Assembly: GCA_934402315.1 (NCBI GenBank)
Contig: CAKRTS010000013.1
Span: 1 to 64,000 of the forward strand
Direction: 5' to 3'
DNA: 64,000 nt
From: an uncultured Acetatifactor sp.
GTDB lineage: Bacteria; Bacillota; Clostridia; Lachnospirales; Lachnospiraceae
A program made the translations under genes and the position numbers. The notes under the pieces are model-generated. The model saw nothing but the letters and a program-made list of their open reading frames with translations, searched no databases and was not told the DNA's origin. How positions within the stretch are numbered: the first letter of the stretch is position 1; every line of letters starts with the position of its first letter. This document shows, piece after piece, positions 1 to 7,156 of this stretch.

Positions 1-7
1 AGAATAA

Positions 8-73
8 GTGCACCGTTACATCGGAATAGCTACACCGTTTATTTCGGAATGGGCGCACCGTTTGACCGGAATT
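8..73. repeat. Direct repeats resembling an IS21-type terminus
   Basis: Three copies of a roughly 22-bp unit with the core gCACCGTTnnnnCGGAAT start near 10, 32 and 55 (CACCGTT blocks 22-23 bp apart, CGGAAT blocks at 22, 45 and 67). Spaced short direct repeats are typical transposase-binding arrays at IS21-family ends. The transposase genes would lie left of the window. The family assignment rests on repeat architecture only. Confidence 0.4.
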
Positions 74-94
74 TGCAGTTGGAAAGCGGGAAAA

Positions 95-127
95 GGCGTA
101 TAGTATGATTCTATGCGTCTTTTTTTG
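95..127 (+). terminator. Probable Rho-independent terminator
   Basis: A 9-bp stem (GGCGTATAG at 95-103 with CTATGCGTC at 111-119, including two G-U pairs) is followed directly by a run of eight T. It would stop transcription entering from the left edge. Between it and the MATE gene I see only a second pair of short direct repeats (TTCTGCAA near 323 and 343), possibly another IS end remnant. Confidence 0.55.
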
Positions 128-466
128 CACTTTAAGGTTTTTGGTGATAATGTGCATTAAGTCATTTACTGCATTGGAGGATCAATTATTTTTTGTGGGA
201 GTAATTGAATTACAAATATTCTTTATTATGCTTGTAAAAAACTATGGCAGGTGCATCGTTATTATTGCGAAATGTTGGTGAAACAATGGATACTGTGGAA
301 TATTCAAAGTTATTTTGCCCATTTTCTGCAATAAAGTGCCACTTTCTGCAAGAAGTATTTTATTTTTTACATTTACGGTTATACTTGTAGATATGTAAAG
401 CAGATAGCTAATAAAATGTAATGAAGTTTGTTAAGATACCTTAATAAGTTGAAGTGGTGTGAGTAC

Positions 467-1813
467 ATGAATATAGATATGACAAACGAAAAAACAGCAA
501 AAAATATAGTGTACTTCTCTATTCCGCTCCTTTTTGGAAGTATATTACAGAATTTGTATAATATTGTAGACACAGTAATTGTTGGAAGATTTATAGGTAA
601 AGAGGAACTTTCTATTGTAGGAAATTTATTTGCTCCTATGTTGCTTGTAAATAGTACCATTATGGGAAGCGCTTCTGGAATAACAATTTTAATTTCATAT
701 TATGTGGGAGAAAAGAATTTATCAGAAATTGAAAAAATGTATAGTGCCATATTAAAGTTAGCAGTTGGTATGTCCTGCATATTAACATTATTTGGTTTAT
801 TAATGCCACGTTATATTCTTGAATGTATGAAGATACCAAATGCAATGCTAGATGGAGGGTGTAATTATTTTAGAATAATAACTTTAGGGTTTCCGTTTGT
901 AATTATATATAATTACTTAGCAGCATTGTTTAAAGGATATGGAAATTCTCGAAGTCCTCTATATTTTTTAATTCTCTCATGTTGTGTAAATATCTTTTTA
1001 GACATATTGTTTGTTACAGTTTGGCATCAGGGAATAAGAGGGGTGGCTTTCGCTACTGTTTTGTCCCAAATAATATCAGCGATATGTATGGTTTTTTATT
1101 TAATACATAAAGAAAAAAGTTTGTTAAAAAAAATACAATGGAATAGCCATGACTTAAAGCGTATATCGAATATATTGAAATATGGCATTACATCTACTGT
1201 ACAAAACTCTTTCTCAGCGGTAAGTATGATGTATATACAAAGCGTAATAAATGGATTTGGCATCAATGTTATTTCAGCATTTTCGGTAGCGTATAAAATT
1301 GAAACCATATTGACAGTGCCAGCAGTATGTTTGGGCAGTTCGTTAGGAGTGTACGTTGGACAAAACAAAGGGAGGAGATACACAAAAAAAATAGAGGAAG
1401 GACTATATGTAGCAGTTTTTCTATCACTAATACTATTTTTGTTTGTGAACTTAATAGTTTGGCTTTGGGGGAAAAATATACTTCAATTAGTGGTTGGGAA
1501 TGAAAAAGAGGTTATTTATTATGGGGAATTGTATTTAAAAATAATATCGTCATTTTACTTTTTTCTTACGATGTTGTATTTGTTGACTAATTTTTTGCGT
1601 TCAGCAGGTGAAGTTATATATCCTGTTTTTAATACTATTTTGGAATTAACTTCAAGAGTTTTATTGGTTTATATATTGGCAAGATATGCAGGGATTATTG
1701 GAGTTTTTATGGGAAGACCGATCAGCTTTTTGATAAGTATGACAAGCCTTTTAGTGCGTTATAAGTGTGGAAACTGGAAAAGGAAAATATTTGCGGAGGG
1801 ACAAAATGAATAG
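467..1813 (+). CDS. MATE family multidrug/metabolite efflux protein
   Basis: A 448-residue hydrophobic protein with about twelve membrane segments and MATE signatures near the N-terminus (SIPLLFGSILQNLYNIVDT, then VGRFIGKEEL). MATE proteins export small cationic or hydrophobic compounds using Na+ or H+ gradients in the cytoplasmic membrane. I chose the ATG at 467 because residues upstream of it (open back to a TTG at 428) are not membrane-like; the ribosome site is weak with either choice. The end overlaps the following aminotransferase by 8 bp, so it is the first gene of a tight three-gene cassette. The DNA is much more AT-rich than the glycan locus downstream, suggesting transfer. The likely job is export of whatever the aminotransferase and oxidoreductase make; the substrate is unknown. 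Confidence 0.88.
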   Translation: MNIDMTNEKTAKNIVYFSIPLLFGSILQNLYNIVDTVIVGRFIGKEELSIVGNLFAPMLLVNSTIMGSASGITILISYYVGEKNLSEIEKMYSAILKLAVGMSCILTLFGLLMPRYILECMKIPNAMLDGGCNYFRIITLGFPFVIIYNYLAALFKGYGNSRSPLYFLILSCCVNIFLDILFVTVWHQGIRGVAFATVLSQIISAICMVFYLIHKEKSLLKKIQWNSHDLKRISNILKYGITSTVQNSFSAVSMMYIQSVINGFGINVISAFSVAYKIETILTVPAVCLGSSLGVYVGQNKGRRYTKKIEEGLYVAVFLSLILFLFVNLIVWLWGKNILQLVVGNEKEVIYYGELYLKIISSFYFFLTMLYLLTNFLRSAGEVIYPVFNTILELTSRVLLVYILARYAGIIGVFMGRPISFLISMTSLLVRYKCGNWKRKIFAEGQNE

Positions 1814-3083
1814 TATGTACAATATTAACGAAAGTTTCAGAATAGCAAGAACGGAGTACAATCAAGTATATAAAGATTTCCTATACATAAATGATTATTA
1901 TAACAAGGAATATGGATCGGACTTTGTGGATTTGTTTTCTGCAAGCACTTTTTCAAAGGTAGTTCCACAATGGCTCTCGGATAAGGATTATAATGAACTT
2001 TTAAAAAAGGACAATTATGAGCATTATCCATCGCCAGAAGGGAATAAGGATTTAATAGATGCTTTTCATAAATTCATTAAAAGAATTTATGGCTTAGATT
2101 TCAGAAAATATGCAACATTAGTATGTCAGGGTACAATGCAGGCTATTGATGCCATATCATGTATATCTAAAGGGAAAATTGCATTTGTCATTGACTCTAC
2201 TGTAACATTCGCAAAATCAATACCGACAGCAAATGGAGCAAAAGTTGTACTTATCAAAACCAATAATGGAATTATTGATTTTGATGATTTGGAAAGAAAA
2301 ATTTGTTCTTACCCAGAAGAAGATCGGATGTATTTATATATAAATTATCCTAATAATCCTACAGGAAGCCAAATAACAATTGAAGATTTGAAAGAGCTTT
2401 TGCGGATTACACAAAAATACAATTTAAAAGTGGTTCATGATCACGACATTTGCATGACATCATACACAAGACCGTCAATTAGTATCTTTGAAGACGAATG
2501 TGCAGAACAAAATAGTATTGAAATATATACATTTTCAAAAGAATTTGGATTGTCAGGGGTAAGAGTTGGAATTATTGTAGGCAATCGGGAATTTATAGAC
2601 ATGATAAGATACCATAATTATGAAATGAATATTATGATACCAAGTTTAAATCAACGGATTGCATGTACTGCATTGGAGCGAGTTGAACCGTCTGTGGTTA
2701 AGGAGAGGATTACAGCAAGTATGGACACACTTGTTACAGGATTTCGGAAACTTGGATGGGAGGATTTAGAGCATTCGCAGGCAGGTATTTCTTTTTTACT
2801 GCCGGCACCAAAGAAGTTTATTGAAATATTCGGAGAAGAGGCGGGAGAGTTGTTTGCTTTTCATCTGCAGAAAGATTTCGGAGTTGGCGTTGGACCTGCC
2901 AAATGTAATTGCTTGGAAAAAGGAAAATATATTCGGATACTTTCAATGGAGCCAGCAGATATATGTTTGAAGATGTTTGAACGAATTGATAAGCAGGTAT
3001 CTCCCGATATGCCTGTTCCTGAGTCTTTGTTTAATAAGTATAGAGAAATATTGCAAGAGGGAGAGCAGCATAATGTACGATGA
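1806..3083 (+). CDS. PLP-dependent aminotransferase, class I/II
   Basis: A fold-type I aminotransferase of 425 residues. Visible motifs are NNPTG at about 183-187, the cofactor-contacting aspartates in HDHD at 211-214, and SKEFGLSGVR with the predicted Schiff-base Lys245. The start ATG at 1806 follows GGAGGG (1795-1800) by five bases and overlaps the MATE stop. The 3' end overlaps the oxidoreductase by 11 bp, so translation is coupled. The family transfers amino groups between amino and keto acids using pyridoxal phosphate; the substrate cannot be read from sequence. A vitamin B6-related gene fragment and an ECF S-component lie just downstream, which may or may not reflect cofactor supply. 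AT-rich, like its neighbours. Confidence 0.85.
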   Translation: MNSMYNINESFRIARTEYNQVYKDFLYINDYYNKEYGSDFVDLFSASTFSKVVPQWLSDKDYNELLKKDNYEHYPSPEGNKDLIDAFHKFIKRIYGLDFRKYATLVCQGTMQAIDAISCISKGKIAFVIDSTVTFAKSIPTANGAKVVLIKTNNGIIDFDDLERKICSYPEEDRMYLYINYPNNPTGSQITIEDLKELLRITQKYNLKVVHDHDICMTSYTRPSISIFEDECAEQNSIEIYTFSKEFGLSGVRVGIIVGNREFIDMIRYHNYEMNIMIPSLNQRIACTALERVEPSVVKERITASMDTLVTGFRKLGWEDLEHSQAGISFLLPAPKKFIEIFGEEAGELFAFHLQKDFGVGVGPAKCNCLEKGKYIRILSMEPADICLKMFERIDKQVSPDMPVPESLFNKYREILQEGEQHNVR

Positions 3084-4113
3084 AGATGGCAATGTGGTTA
3101 AGATTGGTATTATTGGCGGTGGACTGGGGATTAGATGCTTATTGCCCAAATTCAATGAAATATCAGGAGTGAAAGTAGTTGCCTTTTTGTCGAGTAATTA
3201 CCAAAGAACATTGGAAATATCTCAAAGGTATGAGATTGAACATCCATGTAGGGATATAGAGTATATGGGTAATTTGAAGCTGGATTTAGTATGTGTTGCA
3301 TCGCCTAGCAAGGAACATTACCAACAGGCAGAATACTTGATTGGAAAAAATATTCATGTATTATGCGAAAAACCGCTCTGCTTAGTTCAGTCAGATATTG
3401 ATATGTTGCTTAACAAAGCAAAGATGTCTAATTCAACACTATTCATTGATTTAGAACTGCGGTTTAACCCTTATTTTACAAAAATAAAAGACATGTTGTT
3501 ATCTATAGGGGAAGTTTATTATGTAGATATGTTTTTTCAATCATCATTATATATGATGCAGGACATAAAGAATACTTGGAATTATTTAGAAAAAGAAGGC
3601 GGAGGTGTAAGACTTGCAATTCTGCCACATTTTATCGACTTGCTTTATTTTTGGTTTGGAAAAGAATGCACATCTTTAAGAGGGAGATTATACAACACGC
3701 ATGAAAATGACGGAGTTTCTGAATTCTGTAACGCATCACTATTTTGGGAAGATAATGTTGCAGTGAATCTCACAGCTACGGCAATAGTAGAGGGTGATAA
3801 GGAACTAAATATAACAATTATCGGAGAAAATGGAAAAATAGAATTTGATTTACAGCGTAAGTTAAGACTTGACAGAAAAGATGTATTTGTGGTTTTGCCA
3901 GAGTATTATATTGATGATGAATCTATCTTTAGAAGTTCGTTTGCTTGCTATGCACACAAATTGATTGATGCAATCAGGGAAGGGAAGACGATTGATAATG
4001 TTACAACAGAGAAGCAAATTCGTGATATACATAGGCTACTGGAGGATATAAAGTTTTCTTCTAATCATGGAAGAGAAGTTATATACAAATTAGAAACAAA
4101 TGCGTTTTATTAG
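3073..4113 (+). CDS. Gfo/Idh/MocA family NAD(P)-dependent oxidoreductase
   Basis: 346 residues with an N-terminal Rossmann motif (GIIGGGLGI, about 12-20) and the family hallmark EKP at 99-101 (in HVLCEKPL), followed by an alpha/beta substrate domain. Members oxidise or reduce sugars, inositols, amino sugars or biliverdin-like compounds. The ATG at 3073 has GAGGGAG nine bases upstream and overlaps the aminotransferase stop; the longer open frame from 2977 is upstream read-through. The last five codons overlap the start of a pdxT fragment in another frame, so the true 3' end of the ancestral gene may be altered. With the MATE exporter and aminotransferase it suggests a small biosynthesis-and-export cassette. 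Confidence 0.85.
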   Translation: MYDEDGNVVKIGIIGGGLGIRCLLPKFNEISGVKVVAFLSSNYQRTLEISQRYEIEHPCRDIEYMGNLKLDLVCVASPSKEHYQQAEYLIGKNIHVLCEKPLCLVQSDIDMLLNKAKMSNSTLFIDLELRFNPYFTKIKDMLLSIGEVYYVDMFFQSSLYMMQDIKNTWNYLEKEGGGVRLAILPHFIDLLYFWFGKECTSLRGRLYNTHENDGVSEFCNASLFWEDNVAVNLTATAIVEGDKELNITIIGENGKIEFDLQRKLRLDRKDVFVVLPEYYIDDESIFRSSFACYAHKLIDAIREGKTIDNVTTEKQIRDIHRLLEDIKFSSNHGREVIYKLETNAFY

Positions 4114-4288
4114 AGCACCATATATTATGTCTGTTAGTCCGAATGTTACGGTTATGGGTATTGTTGATGATAAGATAGTAGCGGTGGAATATGGAAATCA
4201 ACTTGCGTTGACGTTTCATCCCGAATTGACAGAAGATTATCGTATTCATAAATATTTTTTAAGCAAGGTTAGTTGTAATAAACAGTAA
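4100..4288 (+). pseudogene. pdxT: pdxT C-terminal fragment (PLP synthase glutaminase)
   Basis: 62 codons match only the C-terminal third of PdxT, the glutaminase subunit of pyridoxal 5'-phosphate synthase. FIRAPYI near the start and the His-Glu pair in TFHPELTEDYRIH near the end are both family signatures. Full PdxT is about 190 residues; the catalytic cysteine region is absent here. The fragment begins inside the last codons of the preceding oxidoreductase, in a different frame, so a recombination junction must lie close to 4100. No pdxS is present in the window. It might still be translated from the ATG at 4100 but could not hydrolyse glutamine. Confidence 0.8.
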
Positions 4289-4312
4289 AGAAGAAAAATA
4301 CGAGGTGAGAAA

Positions 4313-4867
4313 ATGGAAAAGAAAATTACAGTAAAAGAAATATGTTTGGTTGGGTTGATGGCAGCAGCGGTTTATGTGGCTTCAGAATTTTTGCAAATAC
4401 CTATTCCAACAGCAATTGGCAATACTAGATTACATATGGGAAATGTTATGTGTCTGTTGTCAGGAATATTATTAGGACCTGTTTGGGGTGGATTATCAGC
4501 AGGATTTGGTTCTGCCCTTTTCGATTTAACAAATCCTGCTTATATTACATCCGCACCATTTACTTTTGCATTTAAGTTTATTATGGCGTGGATTTGTGGA
4601 ATGCTTGTAAAGCGAGGCAATAAAGAAAAGAGGATATATAGATATTCTGTTGCTGTTGCTTTAGGGGCATTTGCTTATGTAGTTCTCTATCTAACTAAAA
4701 GTTTTGTTGAAAATTATTTTGTATTACATATTCCATTTGAGGCAGTGTGGCTTTCTATTGGGCAAAAAGGAATTGTATCGGTTGTCAATGCGGTGGTTTC
4801 CGTTATTGTGGTAGTGCCGTTGGGTATGGCTTTAAAACCAGCAATTTCAAGATTATTAGAAAAGTGA
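4313..4867 (+). CDS. ECF transporter S component, possibly vitamin B6-related
   Basis: 184 residues with about five or six membrane segments. The N-terminal part (VGLMAAAVYVASEFLQIPIP) followed by RLHMGNVMCLLSGILLGP is typical of S components of energy-coupling factor importers. S components bind a vitamin or precursor and dock on a shared EcfA/A'/T module encoded elsewhere. The ATG at 4313 follows GAGGTG. It lies 24 bp after the pdxT remnant, so a pyridoxine-type substrate is a reasonable guess from context only; thiamine-precursor or other specificities are not excluded. Confidence 0.75.
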   Translation: MEKKITVKEICLVGLMAAAVYVASEFLQIPIPTAIGNTRLHMGNVMCLLSGILLGPVWGGLSAGFGSALFDLTNPAYITSAPFTFAFKFIMAWICGMLVKRGNKEKRIYRYSVAVALGAFAYVVLYLTKSFVENYFVLHIPFEAVWLSIGQKGIVSVVNAVVSVIVVVPLGMALKPAISRLLEK

Positions 4868-4916
4868 AAATAATTTGAATATTTTTACGGGAGTTGATTG
4901 GAATATAATATAAAAG

Positions 4917-4945
4917 AATAACATTTTAGAAAAGAGTTATTTTTA
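4917..4945 (+). terminator. Weak AT-rich terminator
   Basis: AATAAC (4917-4922) pairs with GTTATT (4936-4941) and is followed by a T-rich stretch. It fits the end of the ECF gene transcript, but the stem is only six AT-rich pairs. Confidence 0.3.
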
Positions 4946-5157
4946 TTCATTTCCTGCAAGGGATATTGGTAAATGAGGCTGGTTTATCGTCCAAATTCAG
5001 TGATAAGTATTGCTCGTTATGAGGTATTAAAATCAAGCAGGATAATGTTGGTGTCCTAGTATGCATATATGAAGGAGTTAAAGGAAATATAAGAGTTAAT
5101 AACTGAGTTGCAGTGAAGTATTTGTATCAAAACTGTAATGAGGAAAAAATCTATATG

Positions 5158-5200
5158 GACAGTATGAAATTAATGCATGTGATTTCATACTGTCTTTTTT
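5158..5200 (+). terminator. Strong Rho-independent terminator
   Basis: A perfect 13-bp inverted repeat (GACAGTATGAAAT at 5158-5170, ATTTCATACTGTC at 5182-5194) is followed by TTTTTT. It closes the AT-rich segment. The rest of 4946-5360 holds no credible gene; repeats near 5226-5275 (GGCAC and AGTGCA motifs) may be another insertion sequence end, which I cannot confirm. Confidence 0.8.
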
Positions 5201-5360
5201 CGTACTTAATATAGTTATTGCTAAGGTGGCACATATCAGCCATAAATAGTGCAATCTGGCACTCTGAAAATCTTCCTTTTTCAGTTATGATAGTTGCAGG
5301 CTTGAAAAAGCTAAAAACAATTCAATAGGACACGCATACACCTGATTTTATTTTCGCCTT

Positions 5361-5770
5361 TTTATCCGTCTATGCTTATGCAGGGATAAAGGGGTGGCAG
5401 AATCCCGTTTCGTGCGAAGATGTATCTGCAATGGATAACATTGTTGCCCGTGAAGGTATGGAGCAGAGGGTTGTGCCTACTGGTATGGAAACCAGAGGTA
5501 ATGAGGTAAAACGGCACCGGAATTTCAGCGAAAAGCATTTTCCGGGAGTGGCTCCCTGTGGATTTCGTCTGGTTGGGCATGATGGAGACGCAGTGCGGGA
5601 TGTGAGCCGTCCCAGTGTATGTTACCCGGTTCGGGGACCAGCGAGAGTGTATCTGATATTTTCAGATGGAACAGAGGGGTAATGTGGCGGAAACGCCACG
5701 TTATCCTCTGATACAGGCAAGCCTTGCAGTTACCAGATAACAGCAGACAAGGCTTTCCTATATGAGAGGA
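5361..5770 (+). ncRNA. Candidate structured noncoding RNA in the mobile element
   Basis: This stretch has no convincing protein gene but a chain of self-complementary blocks. TTTATCC (5361-5367) pairs with GGATAAA (5384-5390), and GCAGA (5397-5401) with TCTGC (5425-5429). A bulged 8-bp hairpin spans 5476-5498, and GGGAG/CTCCC spans 5544-5556. ATCTGA/TCAGAT spans 5651-5667. A 10-bp stem capped by a GAAA tetraloop spans 5680-5703. AAGCCTTG (5719-5726) pairs with CAAGGCTT (5748-5755). The density of hairpins, including a GNRA loop, favours RNA function over the open frames seen on both strands. I do not recognise the class; a group II intron domain V is not visible. It lies just upstream of the recombinase accessory genes. 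Confidence 0.45.
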
Positions 5771-5837
5771 TAATGCCGGCAAAAAACTTCTCTTTTGTTT
5801 CAATCAATGAGAATAGAAGAAAGTATAGGTGATTATC

Positions 5838-6269
5838 ATGTGCAGTAATGTGAAAAGTTTTGAAGTCGGGGCGCTCGTGCATCCGGCAGTCATGTTTATG
5901 AACTCCAACAAGTCAGAGAGCAATCTCCGCAGAATCATTCAGCAGAACCGCCAGAAGTGTAGCGTAGCAGGGATAGCGTTGATGAATGAAACTATCGTCA
6001 ACAAGGGACCGAACAGGGATATTGACCGTGATGCGGTAAATATGCTGATTACCCAGTTGATTACTGGGCAGTATGATACGGTTGTCGTGGAAAATATGTC
6101 TGACATAACAGAGGACGAATCCGATCTGGAAGAATTTATGCACGATGCCGCAAACATTGGCGTCGGTTTTTTTGAGCTTTCCACCATGCAGTACCATATA
6201 TATGACACAACAACGTGTCCCGCCGATAAGGAAAGACCGATATGGGGCGGAGGCAACGGCTGCTTATGA
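5838..6269 (+). CDS. Degenerate serine-recombinase-like accessory protein
   Basis: 143 residues. The middle (YDTVVVENMSDITEDE, then DAANIGVGFFELS) aligns by eye with the resolvase-domain segment IVKDLSRFGRDY...FPxxGVRFIAL of the three recombinases downstream. The two arginines of that motif are replaced by Asp and Glu, and no catalytic Ser-containing RLS motif is present. It therefore looks like a catalytically dead resolvase fold, possibly a regulator or partner of the active enzymes. It has no C-terminal recombinase or zinc-ribbon domain. The ATG at 5838 follows AGGTGAT; a GTG at 5829 is the alternative. Its stop overlaps the MazF start in an ATGA arrangement, so the two are translationally coupled. 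The homology is my inference from pattern, not a search. Confidence 0.6.
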   Translation: MCSNVKSFEVGALVHPAVMFMNSNKSESNLRRIIQQNRQKCSVAGIALMNETIVNKGPNRDIDRDAVNMLITQLITGQYDTVVVENMSDITEDESDLEEFMHDAANIGVGFFELSTMQYHIYDTTTCPADKERPIWGGGNGCL

Positions 6270-6631
6270 AGATACAGAGAGGCGACATACTGTATGCTGA
6301 TCTGGGCATACAGTATCAGGGAAGTATGCAGGGCGGTATGCGTCCGGTGGTGGTAGTCAGCAACAACAGGGCAAACAAGCACAGCACCGTCATTACGGTA
6401 GTTCCGCTGTCAACAAAGATTTACAAGAAGCGGAGCCTGCCAACCCATGTATTCATATCTGCGTATAAGACGGAGGGGCTGGATCAGCACAGCATCGCAT
6501 TATGCGAACAGGTAACGGCACTGAACTTTGATCGGATTATAGAACACATGGGAAAGGTTGATGAAGAAACGCTCGGCAGGATTACGGAGGGTGTGCAGGT
6601 GCAGGTGGGAGTGTTTGACAGATATAATTAA
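6266..6631 (+). CDS. MazF/PemK family endoribonuclease toxin
   Basis: 121 residues with MazF-family features: N-terminal RGDILYADLG, then GMRPVVVVSNNRAN, VVPLSTK and a late MGKVDEETLGRI. MazF toxins cut mRNA at short sequence sites. The ATG at 6266 overlaps the upstream stop (ATGA). A classical MazE antitoxin is not seen; the upstream recombinase-like protein occupies the usual antitoxin position, so it could be an unusual antitoxin, or the toxin may be controlled by the element in another way. Confidence 0.85.
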   Translation: MKIQRGDILYADLGIQYQGSMQGGMRPVVVVSNNRANKHSTVITVVPLSTKIYKKRSLPTHVFISAYKTEGLDQHSIALCEQVTALNFDRIIEHMGKVDEETLGRITEGVQVQVGVFDRYN

Positions 6632-6662
6632 GTAGGAAAGGACATAGATCATATCATTTGGG

Positions 6663-6685
6663 AGCCGGGCATCTGTCCGGCTTTT
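6663..6685 (+). terminator. Short terminator-like hairpin
   Basis: AGCCGG (6663-6668) pairs with CCGGCT (6677-6682) and is followed by TTT. It is a short stem placed 30 bp after the MazF gene. Confidence 0.4.
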
Positions 6686-6763
6686 ACATACAGCTTTTGT
6701 ATGTCATGGGACAATCTGATAAAAGAATAAATATAGTAAGAAATTGTGCAGGAGGTGGCGGCG

Positions 6764-7036
6764 GTGCTTGGCATAACGAGTGAAGAGCTGGATGCAATGG
6801 AAACGGTGGACGTCCGGACAGTGGATATCAATACCCTGACAGACATCAGGGATATTAAGATTGATACAAAACTCCCGGTTGAAAAAAAGCTGGCGCTCTT
6901 TGCAGAACAGACCAATAACCTCTTTATACACCGCATTGGGGACTATGTGGTAAAGGTTCGGTTTCAAAAGGAGGGACCAACCATAGATGATAAGATGGAA
7001 GAATATTTAAGGCATTTAGCAGAAATTCGTATCTGA
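6764..7036 (+). CDS. Small mobile-element protein, DUF6870-like
   Basis: About 90 residues. The block with VDVRTVDINTLTDI, IDTKLPVEKKL, then GDYVVKVRFQ and a terminal MEEYLRHLA matches the pattern I know for DUF6870-type proteins carried by Firmicutes integrative elements. No function is established. I place the start at GTG 6764, seven bases after AGGAGGT (6750-6756); the open frame extends back to a GTG at 6746 that would include the ribosome site itself. It precedes the recombinase triplet by 120 bp. Confidence 0.65.
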   Translation: MLGITSEELDAMETVDVRTVDINTLTDIRDIKIDTKLPVEKKLALFAEQTNNLFIHRIGDYVVKVRFQKEGPTIDDKMEEYLRHLAEIRI

Positions 7037-7156
7037 ATCTATATAAAACCTTGAAAGAATCGAAAAGTTATGTTAATCTTAAATCAGGACAAATCAGTGG
7101 TTGCTTTTGATTTACGGTTAATATTAGCTGAATAATCGTAAGTCAGGAGTGATAGA

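Noticed and set aside
5361..5770. Group II intron 3' end
   Set aside because: No domain V consensus and no reverse transcriptase gene nearby.
5431..5803. Overlapping forward (83-residue) and reverse (92-residue) open frames
   Set aside because: Neither has a good ribosome site or a recognisable motif; the region is better explained by RNA structure.
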